NCBI GenBank assembly: GCA_003166055.1 | Contig: PMWR01000217.1 | Coordinates: 453 to 12,985 of the forward strand | Origin: Acidobacteriaceae bacterium | GTDB taxonomy: Bacteria > Acidobacteriota > Terriglobia > Terriglobales > Acidobacteriaceae | Direction of reading: 5' to 3' | Length of the DNA stretch: 12,533 nt | Shown here: in pieces, positions 6,868 to 12,533 of the stretch | Layout of the letters: every line of letters starts with the position of its first letter | Numbering within the stretch: position 1 is the first letter of the stretch | Position numbers and translations under genes: made by a program | Notes under the pieces: model-generated | The model's input: the letters and a program-made list of their open reading frames with translations, nothing else | Told to the model about the DNA's origin: nothing | Databases searched by the model: none

Positions 6868-8605
6868 TCGCGCGACGCTTCAGCTTCATTGATGGCGTCA
6901 GCTCGCCCGACTCCTGCGTCCACTCATCCGCCACAACCTGGAACCGCTTCAGCGTTTCAAAGTTGGCCAGTCCGGCGTTCGCCTCGCCCACAATCTCTCC
7001 ATAGAGCGCGATCACGCGGCTGTCGGCCACCAGGTCCTCTCGCGACTTCGCCTCAACACCGTGATGCCGCGCCCAATCTTCCAAAGCCGCAAAATTCGGT
7101 GAAATCAGCACCGAGACAAACTTGTGCTTGTCGCCCACCAGCGCCGCTTGCGCCACCAGCACATTGTTCTTGAGCTTGTTCTCAATCGGCTGCGGCGCCA
7201 CCAGCTTGCCGCCTGAAGTCTTCAGCAATTCCTTCTTGCGATCGGTGATGAAAAGAAACCCATCCACGTCCAGATGCGCAATGTCTCCGGTCCTGAACCA
7301 ACCATCTGCGTCGAAGCACTCCGCATTCGCCGACGGCTTTTCCCAATAGCCCGCAAATATTGACGGCCCGCGCACAAGCAGTTCCCCATCTTCCGCCAGT
7401 TTCAGTTCCACGTTTGGCAGCGGACTACCTGCCGAGCCCATGCGGTGGTGGACCGGCGTATTCAGAGAGATCACCGGTGAAGTCTCCGTCAGCCCATACC
7501 CCTCCCAAAGCGCAATTCCCACCGAAGCAAACCATTGCGCCGTATCGATTCCCAGCGGCGCGCCGCCCGACACAAAAATCCTCACCCGCCCGCCAAACGC
7601 CTCGCGCACCTTCTGGTACACCAGCTTGCTCGCCAGCTTCCAGCCCATCGACGTCGGCCGTCGCCCGTCGTAAACCGTGTCGCGGTGCGCTGCGCCCACA
7701 CCCAATGCCCAGCGCAGGATTCTCTTCTTCACCGCCGACGCGGAAGCCTTGTGCTCCACCGCCTGGCGAATCTTTTCGTACACCCGCGGCACACCCACAA
7801 TCACCGTCGGCTTTATCTGGAGCATTGCCACCGGCAGGTTGTCGAACTTCGAGCAATACGCCACTTGCGCGCCGTGGAAATACATCACGTAGTCCAGCGC
7901 GCGCGCGGTAATGTGCGAGAGGGGCAGAAACGAGATGCACGCATCGGAACAATTGAAATCGAAATCCGCCGAAGCATAAGTCTGGTTCGCGGCAATGTTG
8001 CCGTGCGTGAGCGCAACACCCTTCGGCTCACCAGTTGTTCCCGACGTGTAAATCAGCGTGGCCACGTCCTTCGGCTCCACGGCCCGCACCAGCGCATCAA
8101 ACACCGGGTCATGCTCCGTGCCGCGGGCATCCGCGCCGGCCACCACCATGCTGAAGGCGGTCGCTCCCTCCGGCGCCGCGGCGGAATCCATGATCAGGAT
8201 CCGCTCCAGTTCCGTCTGCTCTCGCACCGCATTCAGCTTGTCATACTGCTGGCGCGTCGAGACCACCGCAATCCGGCAGCCGGCATCCCGCACCAGCGCA
8301 GCCACTTGCTCCCCGGTCAGTGTCGGATAGATCGGCACGTCGATGGCGCCGATGGCCAGCACGGCGAAGTCCGTTACGGCCCACTCCCAGCGGTTCTCGC
8401 CAATCAGCGCGATGCGGTCGCCTTTCTTCGCGCCCCAGGTCAGAAACGCCTCCGCAAGGCTCCGCACCCGCTGGTATATCTGGTCGGACGAAATCGGCTG
8501 CCAGAGCCCAAACTCATCCTGCCACAAAACTGCTCGCGGATTGCCCGCCACGGCTACCCGCATGAAAAGGTCATTGATGGTCGAAATAGGAGCGATAGGT
8601 GTCAT
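6791..8605 (-). CDS. fadD: Long-chain fatty-acid--CoA ligase (AMP-forming)
   Basis: The 604-residue product belongs to the ANL adenylating superfamily and would activate fatty acids to acyl-CoA through an acyl-adenylate at the inner membrane. The P-loop is YTSGTTGEPKGVALT (186-200). GYGLTETSP (369-377) is the adenylate-binding motif, FRTGD (437-441) binds the ribose, and DRKKELLKTSGGK (455-467) is the hinge. LTPSMKLKRR (569-578) holds the likely catalytic Lys at 574. Length and the long insert around 275-330 resemble the FadD15/long-chain group rather than short-chain synthetases; exact chain length is unknown. I chose ATG 8605; an in-frame GTG at 8638 would add 11 residues. Neither has a good ribosome binding site. 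A second in-frame ATG lies 14 codons further in, inside the domain. The gene is divergent from the diguanylate cyclase gene and overlaps the membrane-protein gene at its 3' end. Confidence 0.9.
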   Translation of the reverse strand: MTPIAPISTINDLFMRVAVAGNPRAVLWQDEFGLWQPISSDQIYQRVRSLAEAFLTWGAKKGDRIALIGENRWEWAVTDFAVLAIGAIDVPIYPTLTGEQVAALVRDAGCRIAVVSTRQQYDKLNAVREQTELERILIMDSAAAPEGATAFSMVVAGADARGTEHDPVFDALVRAVEPKDVATLIYTSGTTGEPKGVALTHGNIAANQTYASADFDFNCSDACISFLPLSHITARALDYVMYFHGAQVAYCSKFDNLPVAMLQIKPTVIVGVPRVYEKIRQAVEHKASASAVKKRILRWALGVGAAHRDTVYDGRRPTSMGWKLASKLVYQKVREAFGGRVRIFVSGGAPLGIDTAQWFASVGIALWEGYGLTETSPVISLNTPVHHRMGSAGSPLPNVELKLAEDGELLVRGPSIFAGYWEKPSANAECFDADGWFRTGDIAHLDVDGFLFITDRKKELLKTSGGKLVAPQPIENKLKNNVLVAQAALVGDKHKFVSVLISPNFAALEDWARHHGVEAKSREDLVADSRVIALYGEIVGEANAGLANFETLKRFQVVADEWTQESGELTPSMKLKRRAINARYAEVIVVLYADEATSRGEQGR

Positions 8606-8647
8606 TGGATTGAACCAGGGAGCGCGGACAAATGTCACACGCGGCCA

Positions 8648-8790
8648 TTCGAGAGTGTATCAGCCGACAACCGGTCTCATAAAGACCGCTGCCCTCATTG
8701 GGACGGCTGTGAGACCCGCAACAAAGCGGGTCGAATGATCTCCGCGAGTCGGCATGCCGGCTTATGAGACCGGTTCAAGAGTGCATCAGC
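8648..8790. mobile_element. Small palindromic, MITE-like element upstream of the acyl-CoA synthetase gene
   Basis: Perfect 14-bp inverted repeats, AACCGGTCTCATAA (8669-8682) and TTATGAGACCGGTT (8762-8775), enclose 79 bp. That interior holds a 7-bp hairpin (GACCCGC 8713-8719 with GCGGGTC 8726-8732) and the 10-bp palindrome CGGCATGCCG (8750-8759). Outside are 17-bp imperfect direct repeats, TTCGAGAGTGTATCAGC (8648-8664) and TTCAAGAGTGCATCAGC (8774-8790), identical at 15 positions. No protein is encoded. It may be a non-autonomous mobile element or a large REP-type unit. The flanking repeats are not placed symmetrically, so a simple target-site duplication is not proven. Confidence 0.5.
8654..8662 (-). 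promoter_or_regulatory. Possible extended -10 promoter of the acyl-CoA synthetase gene
   Basis: Read on the minus strand, TGATACACT forms an extended -10 (TGn followed by TACACT). Transcription from about 8647 would leave a leader of about 40 bases before ATG 8605. No -35 is visible at the right distance. It lies inside the left direct repeat of the palindromic element. Confidence 0.25.
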
Positions 8791-8896
8791 GTCGCGCGCC
8801 CCTGGCTTCGCCAGCCACCCCAGAATTCCCCGAAAACGCCCTTTCCCGATCCGTCGGCACCGTCGATGCCTCGGTTTCGGCAGACCCGCCGGAAGA

Positions 8897-8926
8897 TTTA
8901 CACTGCAATCTGAGCGGGAATATACG
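8897..8926 (+). promoter_or_regulatory. Sigma-70-type promoter of the diguanylate cyclase gene
   Basis: TTTACA (8897-8902, five of six consensus bases) and TATACG (8921-8926, four of six) are 18 bp apart. A start near 8933 would give a leader of about 32 bases before ATG 8965. Confidence 0.45.
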
Positions 8927-8964
8927 AGCCCGATTTGCAGTTTCCTCACCTCCGTAATCCGACC

Positions 8965-10356
8965 ATGACCACCCTGATTCAGGCCTTCATCAAATCCGAC
9001 CCCGACCAGGCATTGCTGGATAAGCTGGCTCCGGTGAGACGCCTCTGCCTGATTGGGGCAGCAGTACTTGCATTCGTCATCCTTGTCGCATGGTTTATTC
9101 CGGCGTTGGGAAGCCTCCTTCCCATGGGCTGGAATGTCATGAGGTCTGAAACCGCACTCCTCCTCATCCTCGCCGCCATCAGCCTTGAACTCTTTGAACC
9201 GCTTCACTCGAGCCGCAGCCACAAGATCGGCCAGTTGCTCGCCGCCCTTGTCGCCCTGTTTGGCGCGGCCATCCTGATTGAATTCGCCCTCCACATCTCT
9301 CTTGGGTTCGACACGCTCCTTCCCTGCGATCTGGGTACGGGCGATCCATTTCCAGGAAGATCCGCAGCTCAAACCGCCAGCTGCCTTTTCCTGCTTGGGA
9401 TGTCGATCGCGCTCATTCCCGCAAAGAGCCGCATCGGAGTCTGGACAGCCGATCTGGTCGCTATTGGCCTGTCTCTGCTGATGCTGGTCCTGGTTTCGGG
9501 AGAGATCTTTAACGCGCTGCGTATTTTCAGCTTTTCCACCAGACCTCATTCTTCCCAACAGACCCTGACCTGCCTCGCCCTGCTCACCTTGGTTACCTTG
9601 CTGCGCCGCGCCGAAAATGGCGTCTTCTCCATCTTCCTAAGCCAGGGAATCGGCGCCACAACCGCCAGAATCATCGCTCCCCTTCTCCTTGTGCTCCCCA
9701 TCCTCCGCGAATTCGGCAGGGCGCGAATCATCCGTGCGGAACTCCTTCCCGAGCACTATGCCAATGCGCTCCTCTCCTCCACGGCAACCATCCTGTCCTT
9801 CATCCTGCTTTTGTTCCTTGTCTGGCGCATCAACAGCATGGAGATGGAGATTCGCGAGCTTTCGCTTCGCGACGAACTCACTGGGCTCTACAACCTCAAA
9901 GGATTCTCGTTGCTCTCGGAGCAGGCCCTCCGCCTCGCGCAACGCTCTCAACTGCCCGTCTCTGTCCTGTTCATCGATCTCGACAATCTCAAGCAGATCA
10001 ATGACTCCCTCGGCCACGACATCGGCTCCTCTTTCCTGGTCGAAACCGCAAGGATACTCAAAGAAACCTTCCGCGAAACCGACGTGATCGGGCGTGTCGG
10101 CGGAGACGAATTCGCCGTAATCTTCCAGGGCACCCATGTGGCCATGTCGATTGCAGCCCAGCGCCTGCAGTTGGCCTCCATATTCCACAATCGCGAGACC
10201 GGCCGCAGCTTCCCGCTGAGCCTGAGCGTCGGCTACGTTACCGCGGACGAGCACGAGCACCAGTCACTCAAGGAACTGCTCACGGCGGCAGACAAAGCCA
10301 TGTACGACGAAAAACGCAGCAAGAAACAAACCGCCAAGAGCCCCTCAGTCCTTTAG
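8965..10356 (+). CDS. Membrane diguanylate cyclase (GGDEF)
   Basis: The 463-residue product makes cyclic di-GMP from two GTP. About eight transmembrane segments (roughly 28-46, 62-78, 88-110, 137-153, 160-180, 200-213, 233-250, 268-288) form a MASE-like sensor of unknown ligand. The catalytic domain spans about 299-455: LRDELTGLYN at the start (301-310), the metal-binding FIDLDNLKQIND (336-347), and an intact GGDEF (379-383). RETD (370-373), five residues before GGDEF, is a canonical inhibitory I-site, so product feedback is expected. There is no EAL domain and no PAS domain. ATG 8965 is preferred to the in-frame TTG at 8935, although no clear ribosome binding site precedes either. The stop codon lies inside a short tandem repeat. 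No c-di-GMP effector is nearby. Confidence 0.92.
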   Translation: MTTLIQAFIKSDPDQALLDKLAPVRRLCLIGAAVLAFVILVAWFIPALGSLLPMGWNVMRSETALLLILAAISLELFEPLHSSRSHKIGQLLAALVALFGAAILIEFALHISLGFDTLLPCDLGTGDPFPGRSAAQTASCLFLLGMSIALIPAKSRIGVWTADLVAIGLSLLMLVLVSGEIFNALRIFSFSTRPHSSQQTLTCLALLTLVTLLRRAENGVFSIFLSQGIGATTARIIAPLLLVLPILREFGRARIIRAELLPEHYANALLSSTATILSFILLLFLVWRINSMEMEIRELSLRDELTGLYNLKGFSLLSEQALRLAQRSQLPVSVLFIDLDNLKQINDSLGHDIGSSFLVETARILKETFRETDVIGRVGGDEFAVIFQGTHVAMSIAAQRLQLASIFHNRETGRSFPLSLSVGYVTADEHEHQSLKELLTAADKAMYDEKRSKKQTAKSPSVL

Positions 10357-10391
10357 TCCCTCAGCCCCTGTTCCCTGTTCCCTGTTCCCTG
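10344..10391. repeat. Two adjoining short tandem repeats at the end of the GGDEF gene
   Basis: Three imperfect 8-mers (CTCAGTCC, TTTAGTCC, CTCAGCCC; 10344-10367) are followed directly by three exact 7-mers CTGTTCC (10368-10388) plus CTG. The GGDEF stop codon (10354-10356) is inside the second 8-mer, and the array ends 8 bases before the first ARG box. Such repeats can change in copy number by slippage. Confidence 0.75.
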
Positions 10392-10398
10392 AAGAATC

Positions 10399-10428
10399 TT
10401 GCATACTTATACAATTCTGCTGTATATT
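10399..10428 (+). promoter_or_regulatory. Candidate promoter of the arginine operon
   Basis: TATATT (10423-10428, five of six consensus bases) lies 18 bp after TTGCAT (10399-10404, a weak -35). Both hexamers are inside the ARG boxes, so ArgR binding would block RNA polymerase. The leader would be about 75 bases. Confidence 0.45.
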
Positions 10429-10435
10429 TATACAA
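10399..10435. promoter_or_regulatory. Tandem ARG boxes (ArgR operator)
   Basis: Two palindromes match the ArgR site pattern, TGnAT and its complement around an AT-rich centre. Box 1 is TTGCATACTTATACAA (10399-10414). Box 2 has the perfect 6-bp arms TGTATA and TATACA (10421-10434). Their centres are exactly 21 bp apart, the spacing of the 18-bp boxes with a 3-bp gap that an ArgR hexamer binds in known systems. The argR gene starts 76 bases downstream, so autorepression and arginine-dependent control of the operon are expected. Confidence 0.8.
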
Positions 10436-10510
10436 GCGCGGCCGCGGAACTGCGAGCCGCGTTTTTCACGTTTATCCGGATACGCCGAAAGGTCGATCCA
10501 GCAGGGTGCA

Positions 10511-10978
10511 ATGAAGTTTCAAAGACACAACGCGATCCGTGACCTCGTAGCCCACTCTCTGGTCTCCAACCAGGACGAGCTGCGCCGCAAGCTGCGCCGC
10601 CGCGGCTTCGAGGTAACCCAGGCCACGCTCTCGCGCGACATTCACGAAATGCGTCTCTCCAAAGGCCCCGGCGGCTATTCCCTGCCCAACGGAAATGGAA
10701 ATGGCCACGGTCCCGCCGCGCCCCCGGTCGACGACGGCCCGCCCACTGTCGCAGAGATGATCGAGAGCTTTGGCCTGCGCGTCCAGCAGGCCATGAATCA
10801 GGTAGTCGTAAGAACCGTCATGGGAGGAGCACAACCCTTCGCTGCGGCACTCGATCATGAAGGATGGTCTGAAGTCGTCGGCACCATCGCCGGCGACGAC
10901 ACCGTGCTCGTCATCTGCGCCGATCCGCGCCGTGCAACTGAAGTCGAAGCGCGACTGAGGAAGATTCTCGAGTCATGA
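10511..10978 (+). CDS. argR: Arginine repressor ArgR
   Basis: The 155-residue product is a full-length ArgR/AhrC-family repressor, a hexamer that uses arginine as co-repressor. Residues 1-58 form the winged helix, with the recognition-helix motif QATLSRDI (37-44). A Gly/Asn/Pro-rich linker (59-78) is longer and more repetitive than usual. The C-terminal oligomerisation and arginine-binding domain (79-155) holds GTIAGDD (124-130), whose Asp pair contacts arginine. AGGG (10503-10506) precedes the ATG by 4 bases. The stop overlaps the argC start in ATGA (10975-10978), which implies translational coupling. Tandem ARG boxes upstream suggest autoregulation. Confidence 0.96.
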   Translation: MKFQRHNAIRDLVAHSLVSNQDELRRKLRRRGFEVTQATLSRDIHEMRLSKGPGGYSLPNGNGNGHGPAAPPVDDGPPTVAEMIESFGLRVQQAMNQVVVRTVMGGAQPFAAALDHEGWSEVVGTIAGDDTVLVICADPRRATEVEARLRKILES

Positions 10979-12081
10979 CCAATACAGTTCAAACCGCAGT
11001 TGTGGGAGTCACAGGATACGCCGGCGCAGAATTGGCCCGGCTGCTGTTGCATCATCCCCGCCTCAAGGCCAAGCCCCCGGTCTTCGCCGGCCGTTACCTT
11101 CCCGAGAGCGATGTGGTCGCGGCCATCCAGGCCACTGGCGGCATTCCCCTCGGCGAAATCCATCCCCAGTTGGTCGACAGCCAAGGCAGCGGCGATCTCA
11201 AACAAGTTCCCTTTACCTGGGAACTGTTCGCAGAGCGCGCCGTCGATATCCTCTTTCTCGCTACGCCCCACGAACAATCCCGCATGTGGGTCCCCGAAGC
11301 ACTCAGTCGCGGCCTGCGCGTCATCGATCTAAGCGGAGCATGGCGGTTGAACGATGCGGAAAATCGCGCCGTGTATGCTTTCTCGGATGAGGGCCCCCGC
11401 TCGCGTGAAGAAGCCAGGGCCCATGCCGTGGCGACGCAAGCCCATGCGGTCTACGGCCTGCCCGAGTTGCATCGCGACGAAATCGCATCCGCGCGTCTCG
11501 TCGCCAACCCCGGCTGCTACGCGACGTCCGTCATTCTTGCTCTCAAGCCGCTTGTAGCCGCAGGCCTGCTCGATCTTGACCACGGCATCGTCGCCGACTC
11601 CAAAAGCGGCGTCAGCGGCGCAGGCAAATTTCCGACGCCAACAACGCATTTCATGTATGCTGCCGACAATCTCTCCGCCTACAGCGTCTTCGCTCATCGC
11701 CACACCGGAGAAATGCTCGAGCAAATCGGCATCGATCAAAACCAGATCGTCTTCACGCCGCATCTGCTGCCCATTCCGCGCGGAATTCTTTCCACCATTT
11801 ACGTGCGTTTTAGCGCCCCGCAGACCGCAGAGAGCATCTCAAACATTTATCGAGATTTTTTTGCCGGCAGTCCCATGGTGCGCCTTTATAGTAAGACGCT
11901 GCCACAGATTCAATATTCGGTTCGCACCAACTACGCCGACATCGGTTTCCAGATCGCACCCGACGGCCGGCGTGCCGTCATCGTCAGTTGTCTTGATAAC
12001 TTGCTGAAGGGCGCGTCCTCGCAAGCCATCCAAAATCTCAACATCATGCAGGGCTGGCCTGAATCAGAGGGCCTCGCATGA
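10975..12081 (+). CDS. argC: N-acetyl-gamma-glutamyl-phosphate reductase
   Basis: This 368-residue enzyme reduces N-acetylglutamyl 5-phosphate to N-acetylglutamate 5-semialdehyde with NADPH, the third step of arginine synthesis (EC 1.2.1.38). The Rossmann loop is VVGVTGYAGAELARLLL (9-25). The active-site Cys is C181 in ANPGCYATS (177-185), H241 lies in AHRHTGEM (240-247), and DNLLKGASSQAIQNLN (341-356) is the conserved C-terminal dimer and cofactor segment. Length is slightly above the usual 310-350 residues because of extra sequence at about 66-82 and 139-157. It overlaps argR by 4 bases. Its stop is shared in an ATGA with a nine-codon ORF leading to argB. Confidence 0.96.
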   Translation: MTNTVQTAVVGVTGYAGAELARLLLHHPRLKAKPPVFAGRYLPESDVVAAIQATGGIPLGEIHPQLVDSQGSGDLKQVPFTWELFAERAVDILFLATPHEQSRMWVPEALSRGLRVIDLSGAWRLNDAENRAVYAFSDEGPRSREEARAHAVATQAHAVYGLPELHRDEIASARLVANPGCYATSVILALKPLVAAGLLDLDHGIVADSKSGVSGAGKFPTPTTHFMYAADNLSAYSVFAHRHTGEMLEQIGIDQNQIVFTPHLLPIPRGILSTIYVRFSAPQTAESISNIYRDFFAGSPMVRLYSKTLPQIQYSVRTNYADIGFQIAPDGRRAVIVSCLDNLLKGASSQAIQNLNIMQGWPESEGLA

Positions 12082-12107
12082 ATCTCCCCGCGGAAGGTCT
12101 CGCATGA
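12078..12107 (+). CDS. Nine-codon bridging ORF between argC and argB
   Basis: The frame encodes MNLPAEGLA. Its ATG overlaps the argC stop (ATGA, 12078-12081) and its TGA overlaps the argB start (ATGA, 12104-12107). It is preceded by AGAGGG at 12067-12072. Its C-terminal EGLA repeats the last four residues of ArgC, and both ends share CTCGCATGAA, so it looks like a 26-bp tandem duplication of the gene junction. Whether it is translated is unknown; if so it would pass ribosomes from argC to argB. Confidence 0.35.
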   Translation: MNLPAEGLA

Positions 12108-12533
12108 AGTACGTCGTAAAACTCGGTGGCGCAGGCCTTGAAACTCCATCGCTCCTCGAAGGCTGCACTCGCGCCATCGCCGAACTCGTGCGCGACGGCA
12201 ATCAGGTCGCGGTAGTCCACGGCGGCGGCGTGCAACTGACCCGCATGCTTAAAGCCCTCGGCAAGCAAAGTGAATTCGTCGCCGGACTCCGCGTCACCGA
12301 CGCAGAAACCCGCGACGTTGCCCTCATGGTCCTCGCCGGCAAAGTGAATAAGAGCCTCGTCGCTGCTCTCGGCAACCTCGGCCAACCGGCTGTTGGCCTC
12401 TCCGGTGGAGACGGCCTGATGTTCCGCGCCCGCAAGAAGCGCGGCTTGCTCGAATTTGGGAGGCCCGACCTCGGCTACGTCGGCGAAATCGTCGCCAGCG
12501 ATCCCCGCTGGATCGAAGCCATCTGGAATCTCA
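12104..12533 (+). CDS. argB: Acetylglutamate kinase, 5' part (runs off the window)
   Basis: The visible 143 residues belong to ArgB, which phosphorylates N-acetylglutamate (EC 2.7.2.8), the step before ArgC. KLGGAG (6-11) is the phosphate-binding Lys-Gly-Gly motif and VVHGGGVQL (37-45) is the second glycine loop, with V43 where most kinases have Pro. GLRVTDAETRDVALMVLAGKVNKSLV (61-86, key residues R63, D66, K83) and GLSGGDGLMFRA (98-109) are conserved substrate and nucleotide regions. GGAAGG (12092-12097) lies 6 bases before the ATG. The start sits in an ATGA with the bridging ORF. The gene is intact as far as it can be seen; about half of the usual 260-300 residues is missing because the window ends. 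Confidence 0.93.
   Translation, partial: MKYVVKLGGAGLETPSLLEGCTRAIAELVRDGNQVAVVHGGGVQLTRMLKALGKQSEFVAGLRVTDAETRDVALMVLAGKVNKSLVAALGNLGQPAVGLSGGDGLMFRARKKRGLLEFGRPDLGYVGEIVASDPRWIEAIWNL

Noticed and set aside
7535..8767. A 410-codon open frame on the plus strand opposite the acyl-CoA synthetase
   Set aside because: Arg- and His-rich composition with no family motif; it is antisense to clear ANL-superfamily motifs.
8695..9558. A 287-codon minus-strand frame across the palindromic element and the GGDEF gene start
   Set aside because: Low-complexity charged translation; it crosses the intergenic repeat and is antisense to the sensor domain.
10368..10391. CTGTTCC tandem repeats as a CRISPR-like array
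   Set aside because: Units are 7 bp with no spacers; it is a simple tandem repeat.

Overview
The window is ordinary-looking chromosome of a high-GC Gram-negative bacterium, most likely an acidobacterium (Acidobacteriota, Terriglobia-like). The inference rests on four things: an N-terminal winged-helix-like domain fused through a membrane helix to malectin domains, a small DUF6429 protein, an argR-argC-argB operon head, and many short hairpin repeats between genes. No rRNA, tRNA, CRISPR array, phage gene or transposase was seen.

Layout, left to right. (1) 171-1670 (+) encodes a membrane-anchored putative regulator with two extracytoplasmic malectin (sugar-binding) domains. (2) 1671-2275 is hairpin-rich and mostly non-coding, with a possible 45-residue Cys-rich mini-protein. 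(3) 2276-2506 (+) is a DUF6429 protein. (4) 2549-4760 (-) holds a GNAT acetyltransferase followed by a SulP anion transporter with a STAS domain. (5) 4781-4899 carries a REP-like double hairpin and a strong intrinsic terminator for the next gene. (6) 4925-5959 (-) is a phosphofructokinase whose specificity residues point to pyrophosphate rather than ATP. (7) 6208-6867 (+) is an uncharacterised multi-pass membrane protein with an HHxHH cluster and an Asp-Glu pair. (8) 6605-8605 region: a long-chain acyl-CoA synthetase occupies 6791-8605 (-) and overlaps the membrane gene tail to tail by 77 bp. (9) 8648-8790 is a small palindromic element with 14-bp perfect inverted repeats. (10) 8965-10356 (+) is a membrane diguanylate cyclase. 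(11) 10368-12533 (+) is the start of an arginine biosynthesis operon: tandem ARG boxes, argR, argC, a nine-codon bridging ORF and the 5' part of argB.

Functionally, the only clear multi-gene unit is the arginine operon. ArgR probably represses its own promoter through two ARG boxes whose centres lie exactly 21 bp apart. The genes are chained by ATGA overlaps, including a mini-ORF that links argC to argB. The other genes are housekeeping or sensory: glycolysis, fatty-acid activation, anion uptake, c-di-GMP synthesis and carbohydrate sensing. I see no convincing new multi-gene system. The best leads are the malectin regulator, the HHxHH membrane protein, the pyrophosphate-type phosphofructokinase, the argC-argB bridging ORF and the inverted-repeat element upstream of the acyl-CoA synthetase.
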